DNA of 64,000 nucleotides from positions 1-64,000 of the forward strand of contig WBZZ01006555.1 of assembly GCA_019918135.1 (NCBI GenBank), given 5' to 3'. Source of the DNA: Paulinella micropora (taxonomy: Eukaryota; Cercozoa; Imbricatea; Euglyphida; Paulinellidae). Shown in pieces: positions 10,207 to 19,756 of this stretch (the stretch's first letter is position 1; every line of letters starts with the position of its first letter). The notes beneath the pieces were generated by a model that had not been told where the DNA came from, did not search any database, and worked only from the letters and a program-made list of their open reading frames with translations. The translations under genes and the position numbers were made by a program.

Positions 10207-10509
10207 GGGGGGGCGGCCCCCTCTTCGCTCCGTTCCCCCTTCCCTTTTTTCGAGCAGGATGATTTTTCTTTTTCTCTCTTCTTTTTTTTGCACAAAATTT
10301 GTCGCTAAGTTTGCGTATGTATGCGCCTGGCATGATATAGCTGAAAAAGGCAGTATTGCCAAAAAGCCAGGAAACGCTGCCTTTTTTGGCCATATCACAT
10401 GTACAGATCGCCAAGCCGTCATATTTTGCGCTAGAAAAGCCTGGAAGCGCTAATATTAAAACTTTGTCAAAGATTTTGTTTATTGATTTTTTCTTGTACA
10501 TTCTTTGCG
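10207..10509. repeat. Cassette B copy with A2
   Basis: Hairpin 10333-10397, left arm TGATATAGC, right arm ending CATATCA, with inner GGCAGTATTGCC and CCAGG motifs, then an A2 plus copy (10450-10509). 10185-10450 is nearly identical to 17440-17700, including the boundary inside the TnpB relic. Confidence 0.75.
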
Positions 10510-10800
10510 CGCCGCGTTGCAGAGTGTCAGGCTCTCGACCCGCAGCCTGGCGCTAATGTCTGCGCACGAGTCGTCCAGCATACCGTAAGCGTCGTGCCAG
10601 GCCAAGCTCCGCAGCTCGGGCAGACTCGCCAGGGCAGGCCAGCAGTTCCGCCATGTCCCGCGCTACGAGCGCACAGTACTCGAGACACAATTCTTGCAGG
10701 TGCCCCAGGCGCCGCAGCACGGGCACGACGGTCCGGCACACGGTACGTGCCTGGAGGAACCGCAGGCTCCTGAGCTCCGGGAGCTCCGCCAAAAACAAGA
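10510..10800 (-). pseudogene. Leucine-rich-repeat protein relic
   Basis: On the minus strand two frames together give LRR units: LAELPELRSLRFLQ, LGHLQELCLEYCAL, then after a frame change near 10620 LPELRSLAWHDAYGMLDD and LRVESLTLCNAA. The LPELRSL motif recurs, as expected of ribonuclease-inhibitor-like or F-box-associated LRRs. No start is seen. Its downstream end is fused to an A2 cassette in minus orientation that carries AATAAA. Broken by at least one indel; the original size is unknown. Confidence 0.5.
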
Positions 10801-12865
10801 GAAGAAAAAAGGAGAAGACGACGCAGGAGCAGAAAAAAAAACCAGAGAAGAAGGAGACGCCCGAGGAGATCAAGGCCAGAAAAGCAAAGGAACGTCAAGA
10901 ACAAAAGAAGCTCCCAGTTGTCTCCTAGTTCTCAGCGCCAAGGTTAAAAGCTTTGTCGGGGGCTTCCCCTCTCGTAGTTTTTCGTTCCAAGTGTAAGACT
11001 GTCGAGTTTTTATTAAAAAAATCGCACTTTCCTGGCGCCTCCCTCTCTTAGTTCTCAGTGTCAGAATTGAAACTTTGTCAAAAAAATTTTAAATGTTTGT
11101 ACATTATTAGCGCGCCCCTGCCCCTCCCCCTTTCCCGCACTGCTCCTTGAAGAAGGGGATGTGTGATATAGTCAAATCTTGATAGTGATATAGCTACAAA
11201 AGGCAGTTCTACCGGAAAACTTAGCGCAAAATGAACGGGCCGCCCCGGTCTCTTTCCGCGGGGTTTAGCGTTCGTTGTCCCGCGGAAAAAAACGCGCGCC
11301 AATTTTTTTTTGCTGCGTAAATGACAAGTCTTGCGCACTCCCTCCCCCTTTGGAGGGAGCGGGGAGATGAGTGGGAGGGGGGGAAGAGAAGGGGGAGGGG
11401 GGAGAAAAAGCGGGGCGGGGGAAAAAAGGGGGAGGGGAAGAGAACGGGGACGCCCCTCTCTCCCCTCCCTCTTCCCCTTTCCCTTCCTCTCCCCTCTTCC
11501 CTCCGTTCCCCCTCTCCTTTTTTTCCGAGCAGGAAGATTTTTCTCTTTCTTCTTTTTTTTGCACAAAATTTGTCGCCAAATTCATGTATTTCTGCGCCTG
11601 AAATGATATGGTCAAAAAGGGCAGTATTGCCAGAAAAGCCTGGAGACACTGCCTTTTTCAGCCATATTACATGCACAGACCGCCAAGCCACCTTCGCTAA
11701 AAAGCGCCATCAAGAAGATACCAAAAAATCCGCCAGAACCCGTTCAGCCGGAGTCTCGACAAGGGAGAAGGGGGGGGGGCGCCCGGCATCGGGGGCTTAG
11801 TTGAGGCGTTTCATTTTTTTGGTAGCTTCTGCGCTCTCTCTCTCCCCCCCCCCCTTGCCCTTCCCCTGTTTTTGAGCCCCCGGGCTCAGGGGGCTCAGAG
11901 GGAGGAAAGAAAAAAAGGGGGAGAGGGGGCGTTTTCCGCTTGTGGGCTCCCAAAAAAAAGTTTACTTTTTTTGCTCCCCGCACAGGCCTTCCAGCCCGCG
12001 CCAGTGGGTTAGAGGTGGGAAGGAGGAAGGGCGAAGGGGAAAGGGGAGCGCTAAGAATGTACAAAAAAAAGTAGTAAAAAAAATCCTTGATCCCCTTCAG
12101 CCTGCGCCAGCGGGCTAGCTTCCATTGTAAGACCGTCAAGCTTTAATCCAGCGTATTTTGCACTTTCTTGGCGCCCCCCCCCTGCCCCCCTGAGTCCGGG
12201 GGCTTAAGAGCAGGGGGGCAGAACTGAAACCAAACTAAAAAGATGGCACTGAGCCTATGACAGGGCCACCCTCCTCTCTCCCTCTTTTAATTCTCAGTGC
12301 CAAAATTAAAATTTTGTCAGGGATTTTTTTTATCAATTTTTTCTTGCACATTCTTTGGCGCCTCCTTTTCCCTGCCACTTCTCTCGCCAGCTCCCATTTG
12401 TCTCCTAGTTCTCAGCGCCAAGATTAAAATCTTTGTCATGGGCTCCTCCTCTCGTAGTTTTTTGTTCAAAGTCTAAGACTGTCGAGTTTTTATTAAAAAA
12501 AAAATTACACTTTCCTGGCGCCCCTCTCTCTCTCTCTTCTTTTTTTTGCACTAAATTTGTCGCCAAATTTGCGTATCTGTGCGCCGGGCATGATATGACC
12601 AAGAAGGGCAGTATTGCCAGAAAAGCCTGGAAACGCTGCCTTTTTCAGCCATATCACATGCACAGACCGCCAAGCCGCCTTCGCTAAAAGCACCATCAAG
12701 AAAATACCACTCCCCTGCCTCTCCTAGTTCTCAGTGCTAAGTATAAGATTTTGTCGAGTTTTAATTAAAAAAAAACTTTTTTCTTTCATTTTCTTGGCGC
12801 CCCCCTCTTGGGACCCATGCCTCTTCCCTCTCTCTCCAGCTTTAATAACAAAATTTTGCACTTTC
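10801..12865. repeat. Long cassette mosaic A, B, C-half, E
   Basis: 10801-10929 is an A/G-rich K/E-coding stretch of doubtful status. Then A copies (10930-11115), half B (11160-11230), a C-like segment with GCGCCAAA sites (11220-11340), purine/pyrimidine filler (11340-11530), B with hairpin 11604-11669, E plus (11770-12010), A2 reversed (12050-12100), A1 plus (12125-12170), A2 plus (12290-12360), A1 (12470-12515), B with hairpin 12591-12656, and A1 plus (12725-12800). No intact gene. Confidence 0.7.
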
Positions 12866-13215
12866 CTAGGAGAAAGATGCGTCCACTGTTTTTCTCGCAC
12901 AGGACCGGGTTGCTGGCGCGACAGGACCTAGCACCGCTGCTGCGGACGTCGAGAAGCCTGGCAGCAGCAGCTTCGTGCCTACCTGTTGCCGCAGCGGTGG
13001 CTGGCGCTGGCCCTGTGCGATGCCACGCAAGCGGCGCCTGTTGCAGCTGACCCTTTTCCTGGTTCCGCCACGTCACGCATCTGCCTGGACAGCATTTCGG
13101 AACGGCCCAACTTCGAACGCATCGCGCGGCCGACCTTGGAGGCCCTGCGCCTGTTCGCAAGACCGGGCGCGCTCGGTGCCCAAGAGTTTTCTTTCCACAG
13201 CTTCCGGCTCCAATC
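12866..13215 (+). pseudogene. F-box/LRR-like relic, frameshifted
   Basis: Three overlapping frames each carry part of an ordinary-looking protein. The first part (LLARQDLAPLLRTSRSLAA) resembles an F-box helix pair. A second frame carries LLPQRWLALALCDATQAAP and continues to about 13215 with leucine-spaced segments (RPTLEALRLFARPGAL). Changes of frame near 12960 break it. The E cassette starts abruptly at about 13222. F-box assignment is by motif feel only; that it is a coding relic is more certain than its family. Confidence 0.35.
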
Positions 13216-13939
13216 CTATCTGAGGGGGGGGGGGCTTAGTTGAGGCGTTGCATTTTTTGGTAGCCTCTGCGCTATCCCCCTCCCCCCTTGCCCTTCCGCG
13301 CCTGCGGGCTGGTTTCTCAATGCCAAGTGTAAGGCTTTGTCGAACTTTAATAACAAAAAATTGATACATTCTTGGCGTGCCCCCTTCCCTTTCCCTCTTC
13401 CATTTAGTTTTCGGTTCCAAGTGTAAAAATCTTGGGAGTGATATAGTTGCGAAAGGGCAGTTCTACCGGAAGAACCTGGAAGCACTGCCTTTTCCGGTCG
13501 TATCATAGTCGTGCAAAACTTAGCGCCAAATGAACGGTCCGCTCCGGTCTCTTTCTGCGGGTTTTAGCGGTAGATTTGCGTATGTATGCGCCTGGCATGA
13601 TATGGCCAAAAAAAGGCAGTATTGCCAAAAAGCCTGGAAACACTGCCTTTTTCAGCCATATCACATGCACGGATCGCCAAGCCGCCTTCGCTAAAAGCGC
13701 CAGGGAAATGAAATGCACTCGTCCAGCCGGAGTCTCGACAAGGAGAAGGGGAGGAGGCAAGGAAGATCGTGCTTGATCCTTCCCTCTCCCGACGGGGGGA
13801 AAGGACGCCCCCCCCCCTTTCTCCCCGCTCTCCCTCCCCTCCACTCTCTCTTCTTTAAATTTGTTTTGTGCCTCCCCTTCCCCTTGCGCTCCTCTCTTTG
13901 TTTGATTAGTAGATTAGACAAGAAAGAAAACCTGGTGTC
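13216..13939. repeat. E, A1, two B hairpins; leader of the 483-aa gene
   Basis: E plus part ending in a CGCGCCTGCGGGC hairpin (13225-13320), A1 plus (13320-13375), a variant B hairpin (13439-13505, arms TGATATAGTTGCG and CGGTCGTATCA), a C-like segment, a standard B hairpin (13598-13663), pyrimidine filler, then about 70 bp of AT-richer leader before ATG 13940. Confidence 0.7.
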
Positions 13940-15391
13940 ATGGCGCTACCCTGTCAGAGCTGTGGCGGAAAGCCCCAGCGGGCTTTCTACACTGTTGCAA
14001 ATTTGGAATCGGAAGTCCAGCTTCTTCACGCAAAAGGCACCGAAGACGAGGCAGACAACTGGAAAAAAGTTTTGCGTGACACGGCAAAGTCCACCAGCGA
14101 ATGCTTTTTCCTTACCAAGGACATTAAGTCCTTCGACGACGTGACTTACTTTACCACAGGGCGGACGGACAAGAAGATAGGCACGTTTAACAGGACTGAA
14201 AAAGCAGAACTCGGAGAATTCCTCAAGGAAAAACTCGACCTGTTCGGCGTTCTCCATTTACAATGTGCACAGCCGCAAAACCCCCCCCGGATTTACCAAA
14301 TGTCCGAACTACTGACCAAGTTCGAACAGGAGGGCGTTGCCTGGGCTGCCTTCATTGCGCGCCTAACGAACGAAACTGATCTTTATGTTTTCCGGGGCCT
14401 GGAACATGAGCTTACAATCCCTGACTTTTTTGAGAAAGAAGACAGAGAGGGCTTTAAATCGTATGGCGAATTCATGTGCAACATCACCCAACGTGGCCGG
14501 GCTATTCGCGTGAATAGACACGTTCTCGAATCCCGCCCGCATAAAACGATACAAGCCATAAACAAAGACAAAGCCACTGCCAGAAGAGAAAGAGCTACCA
14601 TTACTGCTGACGCGAAAAAATCCCTGGACAACTACTGTGTCAGTCTGCGCAGCTTGTTCAAAAACTACGCCCATGGTCTCAGTGATTATTATTGGCCTAA
14701 TGCCAATAAGGCAGTGACGGAGCTTGCTGACTGGTACGAGCAAGACAGGTATGACAGCTGGGTCTCATCGGAAATCGTAGGATTGCTAGGGTTTGCTTGG
14801 GCCCAAGATTCATCCGGCCTCGCGGAAAAAAACTTTAGCAGCTTTACGTCACTGGGCACGACGAGAGAAAGAATAGCGAGGTTTGTCACGGTCCTGGTGG
14901 CTATTCTAAAGGGAATAGGCCAGCACAGGCCTGCGCTGATGCCAGAGTGGGAGGAGACTCTTAGCTCAGTACAGAAAAAGTTGGCCGATTTCGACGCACG
15001 CTTCCACGCCAAGGCCGACAAAGAAAGAAAAGAAATCACACAAGGTGATCGGCAGGAGCTGGATCAAAAAATAGAGAAGCTAGACGCAATGGCAAAGAAG
15101 TTTGGTGACCCCCCCGAGCTGATGTACAAGCTACGAAACTGGTTTGACGCGGACTTGTATGATGATCTGGTCCAATTCCATGCCAACACTTTTACTCACT
15201 TCTGGTGGGTTCCAGAAGGTTCTGGGCTAGCAAATAGAAAGGATAAAGACAGCAAAGCGAATTTGTTAAGAGCTCTGTTGGATGTTCTCACACGGATGAG
15301 TAAGCTCAGGCCCGGACTGCTGCCCCGGTTTATGTTCGAGAATCTTTTGTCCTCGGTGAAAGAAGCAACTAAGGCCTTACAAGGTAAGTAG
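13940..15391 (+). CDS. Unknown 483-aa protein with internal duplication
   Basis: ATG at 13940; the start is CQSCGG-containing and could bind metal weakly. The family is not recognised. The C-terminal half holds two copies of a module of about 90 residues, roughly 256-348 and 392-480. Both have an aromatic/acidic segment with a D-x-Y-D pattern, an SGLA motif, a leucine-rich helix with L..L..I/M, and a closing RPxLxP...LxSV helix. The middle is highly charged. The last codons coincide with a consensus 5' splice site (AAG|GTAAGT at 15381-15389), so the true C-terminus may lie in a second exon. Base composition is more balanced than the surrounding repeats. No membrane segment. Confidence 0.8.
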   Translation: MALPCQSCGGKPQRAFYTVANLESEVQLLHAKGTEDEADNWKKVLRDTAKSTSECFFLTKDIKSFDDVTYFTTGRTDKKIGTFNRTEKAELGEFLKEKLDLFGVLHLQCAQPQNPPRIYQMSELLTKFEQEGVAWAAFIARLTNETDLYVFRGLEHELTIPDFFEKEDREGFKSYGEFMCNITQRGRAIRVNRHVLESRPHKTIQAINKDKATARRERATITADAKKSLDNYCVSLRSLFKNYAHGLSDYYWPNANKAVTELADWYEQDRYDSWVSSEIVGLLGFAWAQDSSGLAEKNFSSFTSLGTTRERIARFVTVLVAILKGIGQHRPALMPEWEETLSSVQKKLADFDARFHAKADKERKEITQGDRQELDQKIEKLDAMAKKFGDPPELMYKLRNWFDADLYDDLVQFHANTFTHFWWVPEGSGLANRKDKDSKANLLRALLDVLTRMSKLRPGLLPRFMFENLLSSVKEATKALQGK

Positions 15392-15540
15392 CTTTGCTGG
15401 CTTGGTTCGCGCGCCGGTATTTACGCGCCCACCGCTCGGATCCACGTTCGTATTGGTGTAGTACTTGACGTAGTAGCCGGAACTGTGCCAAGCTTAAAAA
15501 GATTTGTCTAGCTTTTAATAAACCAAAAAATCTTTTTCAG
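15384..15540 (+). other. Candidate intron at the end of the 483-aa gene
   Basis: Starts GTAAGT directly after AAG and ends in a pyrimidine-rich TCTTTTTCAG, 157 nt. Splicing would replace the stop with a short tail of eight or so codons ending at a TGA near 15565. An A-like AATAAA (15517-15522) lies inside, so the region may instead be an ordinary 3' UTR. Confidence 0.35.
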
Positions 15541-16618
15541 CACACAATGGCAGCTTGTGGTCGTGACGACCCGTGTTAGGACAGGGCGGCCAGCCGCACA
15601 AATGAGGCATCCGAGCGCAGGCGATATTAGCAGGTGTGGTTGCAAAAAAGGCGGAACACAAAAACAAGTAAGCAAAAAAAGGGGGAGAGGGGAAGACGGC
15701 GCCTCGCCGCAAACGCCCCCTCCCCCCCCCCTCCCTTCTCCTCCCCTCTTCCCTTTTTTTCAAACATGATTTTTCTCTTTCTCTCTCTCTCTCTTCTTTT
15801 ATTACACAAAATTTGTCGCCAAGCTAGCGCAATTGAACGGTTCGTCCCGGCTTTTTACTTTTTAGCAGCTTTAATAACCAAAGTTCCGCACCTTCCTGGC
15901 GCCTCTACCCCCCTCGCCCTGGAGCGGGTCCTCGGATTGGAAAAGGGGGCAGCACAGAGAGGCGCCAAGAAATTGTAAAATACGCTGAATTCAAGTTGGA
16001 CAAAGTCTTACACTTACAACTGAAAACTAGGAGAGGTAGAGGGAAGGGGCGGGTCCGTGCCTATTTAAGACAAATTCTTTTGCTCTAGTCGCGCCAAAAT
16101 TTTCTTTGTTTGCGCAAATGACAAGTCTTGCGCACTCCCTCCCAATTCTCAGACAGTGAGAGGGGACGGGGAGGAAGCACATCCCGCCCCCTTCTTCCCC
16201 CCCCCCTTCCGGTGGCCGAGCCATGGCACGGACAGGACGCCGTCGGGTAAGTGAAGGGCTCTTGTTCTCCTAGCACATTGACCACCGCCCATCCATTCAC
16301 CGCAGGGTCGTGCTGGAGCACGGTGCTCTGTTCCTAGTTTAAGTGTAAGACCGTCGAGCTTTAATCCAGCGTAAATTACATTTTCTTGGCGCAGCTCCTC
16401 CCCCCCCCCTGCCCTTTCCCTCTCCCGCTCACTGTTCTCAGTGCCAATATTAAAGCTTTTGTCAGGGATTTCTTTTTAATTACTTCTTTTTTGTACAGTT
16501 CTTAGCGCGCTCCTGCTTCTTCCCTCTGCAAGATCTGCAGAAATAGGAAAAATATGAAAAGTGAAAAAGAAATTTTTTTTGGAACGCGTTTGCACGCGCA
16601 AATAAGGGACGAGGGGAG
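15541..16618. repeat. Cassette mosaic A1, D, A2, H
   Basis: Pyrimidine filler (15700-15800), start of a B-like block without hairpin (15800-15830), A1 reversed (15955-16030), C-like half (16085-16140), D plus (16205-16340) followed by A1, A2 plus (16433-16510) and H (16520-16618). No gene. Confidence 0.65.
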
Positions 16619-17365
16619 GGGCACGGACAGGACGCCATCGGGGTAGTGAGGCTTTTGTCCTAGCACATAAACCACCGCTCATTCATTCGCCACAGGGTCG
16701 TGCTGGAGCACGATGCCCCGCTCCTAGTTTTCAGTGCCCAGGTGTAAGACCGTCGAGCTTTAATTCAGCGCATTCTTTTTTGCACTCTCTTGGCGCCCCC
16801 CTCCTACCCCCTTCCCTCTCCCTCTCCTAGTTCTCAGTGTCAAGATTAAAATTTTGTCTGTGATTTTTTTTGTTAATTTTTTCTTGTACATTCTTAGCGC
16901 GCCCCTACCCTCCCCCCTTCCCTCTCCCGCTCCCGATTCCGATTCAGACGGGGAAGGGGGGGGGGCCAAAGACAGATCGTGCTTGGAAAAAGGGAAAAAA
17001 AATTTTTGCTCGACAACCAAAAAATAGACGGGCAAGGGGAGGGGCGGAGAAGGGCAAGGGGGCAGAATTGCAACAAAACTAAGAAGATTCCATTGAGCCC
17101 ATGGCAGGGGGCACCCCCCCCCTGTATCCTTAAATCCTTTCTGCCACCCTCCCCTCTTCCCTCCCCTGAGCCCAGGGGGCTCAAAAGAGCAGGGGGAGGG
17201 AAAGGGCGCAGAAGCTGCAAAAGAAATAAATACATGCAACGCCTCCACTAATCCCCCCCCTCCCATGCCGGACGCTTTCTCCCTTTCCTCTTACCGACGG
17301 GGGGATAATGGAAAGACAGATTGATCCTCCCCGGCCCCTTCCCCTCTTAGTTTTCAGTGCCAAAA
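16619..17365. repeat. Segment duplicated at 50.63-51.27 kb
   Basis: Nearly identical to 50632-51268 in the same orientation: D, A1, the CCGATTCCGATTCAGACGGGG block, an A/G-rich stretch and a reversed E. The only large difference is 106 bp at 16823-16928 (an A2 cassette) that is absent at 50.8 kb. The two copies diverge at GTGCCAAAA of the next A cassette. Confidence 0.85.
16823..16928. mobile_element. A2 cassette present here, absent in the 50.8-kb copy
   Basis: 106 bp bounded by direct repeats CTTCCCTCTCCC at 16811-16822 and 16917-16928. It contains the complete A2 unit (CAGTGTCAAGATTAAAATTTTGTC to TGTACATTCTTAGCGCGCC). The 50.8-kb locus has a single CTTCCCTCTCCC. Either insertion with target duplication or deletion by direct-repeat recombination fits. 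Confidence 0.7.
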
Positions 17366-18038
17366 AGGTCCCAGAGAGTGCGCCGCCTCATTGGAGAAGT
17401 CACTCGTCGGATGACTTGGACGGAGTCTGTAGTCAAGACAGAGCCCACAAAGCCAAAGGAGGGGGGGCGCTCCCCTCTTCGCTCCGTTCCCCTTTCCTTT
17501 TTTCGAGCAGGATGATTTTTCTTTTTCTCTCTTCTTTTTTTTGCACAAAATCTGTCGCTAAGTTTGCGTATGTATGCGCCTGGCATGATATAGCTGAAAA
17601 AGGCAGCATTGCCAAAAAGCCAGGAAACGTTGCCTTTTTTGGCCATATCACATGCATAAAATCGCCAAGCCGTCATATTTTGCGCTAGAAAAGCCTGGAA
17701 GCGCAAATATTAAAACTTTGTAAAGATTTTGTTTATTGATTTTTTCTTGTACATTCTTTGCGGGGGCGCCCGTCATTAAGAGGGCTTAGCTGAGGCGTTG
17801 CATTTTTTGGTAGCCTCTGCGCTCTCCTCCTCCCCCCCTGCCCTCCCCATGTTCTTTGAGCCCCCCGGGCTCAGGGGGCTCAGGGGGGAGGGGAGAAGAA
17901 AGAAGAAAAGGGGTGGGGGGGGGCGCCCCTCCCCCCCATCTGTGGGCTCCTAGAAAAAGTGCACTTATTTTTGTTCCCCCTTCAGCCCGCGCCTGCGGGC
18001 TGGTTTCTGTAAGCAGGTAGCTTTCGAGTAGCACTAAC
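17366..18038. repeat. Short repeated gene fragment, B hairpin, E with terminal hairpin
   Basis: 17370-17440 is a 70-bp fragment also at 22345-22415 (CAGAGAGTGCGCCGCCTCAT...), possibly from a coding region. 17440-17700 repeats 10185-10450; B hairpin 17586-17650. E plus occupies 17770-18002 and ends in a hairpin with perfect 8-bp arms CAGCCCGC (17983-17990) and GCGGGCTG (17995-18002). The last 36 bp lead into the RING gene. Confidence 0.7.
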
Positions 18039-18602
18039 ATGAGGGGAGGCACGGCCCGCGCCCGCCGCGCTCGCGCACGCTCGGTTATGAAACATCGCCC
18101 CCCGAAGAAACGCGTTGCTCCCGGAATAGCCTCCAGTGGACAAAACCTGAGGCAACTGGCTGCGGTCCGTGTCGTCGGGGCACAGGGCCAGGCGCGCCCC
18201 GTCGTGGTGCCAGAGGCGGCGCCCGCCACGCCCGAACCGCGCTTCAACTTTGAACAAGTCATCGCGGCCAGCCTGAGCATTCTGGACCTAGAAGAAATCC
18301 TTCACTCCTCGCTTGACAACGACACAGGAACAGTATTCGTGGCCGGCGGATTACCGGAGGGACCGCCCGTGCGTACCGGCTTGTCCGAGGCCAGCCTGAA
18401 CTCCCTACCCGAGCTCCAGGTCACGGGCGCTTTTCTCGCAGCACCCGGGTCGCCCAAGGAGTGTTCCATCTGCCTCCAAGATTTGATAGCAGGAGAGTTG
18501 CTACGGGGGCTGCCCTGTGCGCACTACCTGCACCGATCGTGCGTGGACCCCTGGCTGCGAACCAAGGACTCGTGCCCCGTATGCCGCCTATTCTTATCTT
18601 AG
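18039..18602 (+). CDS. RING-H2 finger protein, probable E3 ubiquitin ligase
   Basis: 187 residues from ATG 18039. A C-terminal RING-H2 finger has Cys142, Cys145, Cys160, His162, His165, Cys168, Cys179 and Cys182, with the Trp (residue 172) that usually contacts E2 enzymes. The N-terminus is very basic (residues 1-25, R/A/K) and could be a nuclear or nucleic-acid-binding signal; the middle is low-complexity and then helical (about 70-95). RING-H2 proteins transfer ubiquitin from an E2 to a substrate; viral examples often redirect host ubiquitination, but the substrate here is unknown. An E-cassette hairpin lies 36 bp upstream and a hairpin overlaps the stop. Confidence 0.88.
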   Translation: MRGGTARARRARARSVMKHRPPKKRVAPGIASSGQNLRQLAAVRVVGAQGQARPVVVPEAAPATPEPRFNFEQVIAASLSILDLEEILHSSLDNDTGTVFVAGGLPEGPPVRTGLSEASLNSLPELQVTGAFLAAPGSPKECSICLQDLIAGELLRGLPCAHYLHRSCVDPWLRTKDSCPVCRLFLS

Positions 18603-18614
18603 GCACTTGCCAAG
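18598..18614 (+). terminator. Hairpin overlapping the RING gene stop codon
   Basis: CTTAGGCACTTGCCAAG: arms of 7 bp with one bulged A, and the TAG stop inside the left arm. Followed by an A1-like segment (GAAGACTTTGTCGAG). Reminiscent of transcript-end hairpins in giant viruses. Confidence 0.5.
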
Positions 18615-19756
18615 ACCACCGTGGACAAAATGGTGAAGACTTTGTCGAGAGTTTTAATTAAAACAACAATTTTTTCTTAGCTGTGTAAAACTTAGCGCCA
18701 AATTTAGCAGGGGGCCGCTCCTGTCTCTTTCCGCGGGTTTTAGCGGTGGTTTTCCCGCGGGAAAGAACTCGCGCCAAATCTTTTTTGTTTGCGCAAATGA
18801 CAAGTCTTGCGCACTCTCTCCCCCCTCCCCCAGCCCTTTAAACAAACGAAAGGGGGGAAGGGGGGAGGGGAAAGTTTTCCTCCCTCTCCCCTCCTTCTTC
18901 ACTCTTTATTCCCTCTTTCTTACCTCTCCCCTCTTCCCTCTCTCTCCCCTCTTCCCTCCGTTCTCTTTCCCCTTTTTTTTGAGCAGGAGGATTTTTTTTC
19001 TTTCTCTCTTCTTTTTTTGCACAAAATTTGTCGCCAAATTTGCGTATGTGTGCGCCGGCTATGATATGGCCGAAAAAGGCAGCATTGCCAGAAAAACCTG
19101 AAACGCTGCCTTTCCCTGCCATATCACAGGCACAGACCGCCAAGCCATCAAGAAAGTACCAAAAAATCCGCGGCAGAACTCGTTCAGCCGGAGTCTCGAC
19201 AAGGGAGAAGGGGGGGGGGCGCCCGGCATAGGGGGGGCTTAGTTGAGGCGTTTTATTTTTTTTGGTAGCTTCTGCGCTCTCTCCCTCCCCCCTTGCCCTT
19301 CCCCTGTTCTTTGAGCCCCCCGGGCTCAGGGGGCTCAAGGGAAGGAAAGAAAAAAGGGGGAGGGGGGGGGTGCGCTTCTCCATCTGTTGGCTCCCCCAAA
19401 AAAAGTTTACTTATTTTTGCTCCCCTTCAGCCCGCGCCAACTTGCTGGCTGCAATGTAAGACCGTCGAGCTTTAATCCATCGTATTTTGCACTTTCTTGG
19501 AGTCCCCCTGCCGAAAAGTCTCGCCGAGGGAGAAGAGGAGGCTAGTGACAGGATCGTGCCTCTCCCCCCCCCTGCTACTTCTTTCACCAGCTCCCTTTTT
19601 CCCGTCGGAGGGAAAAGAGAATTGGAAAAGAATACATTTTACGCTGAAAGGGGGGGGGGGCGGCCAACAGCAGACAGTCATCCCCGCCCGCGGCAAACGA
19701 TGAAAAAAAAACCAAAAACATACTACTTACTACTACTAATTGACAGGACTGCACCA
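18615..19756. repeat. A1, C-half, B, E
   Basis: A1 remnant (18625-18680), C-like segment with GCGCCAAA sites (18690-18830), pyrimidine filler, B with hairpin 19062-19126, E plus (19225-19450), A1 (19455-19500), G-rich filler. A minus-strand frame over 19723-19941 has two hydrophobic segments but lacks ATG; see rejected items. Confidence 0.65.

Noticed and set aside
10653..10928. K/E-rich plus-strand tail ending EEIKARKAKERQEQKKLPVVS
   Set aside because: An A/G-rich tract gives K/E in this frame; the upstream part of the frame is antisense to the LRR relic. It might be a real C-terminal tail but there is nothing to anchor it.
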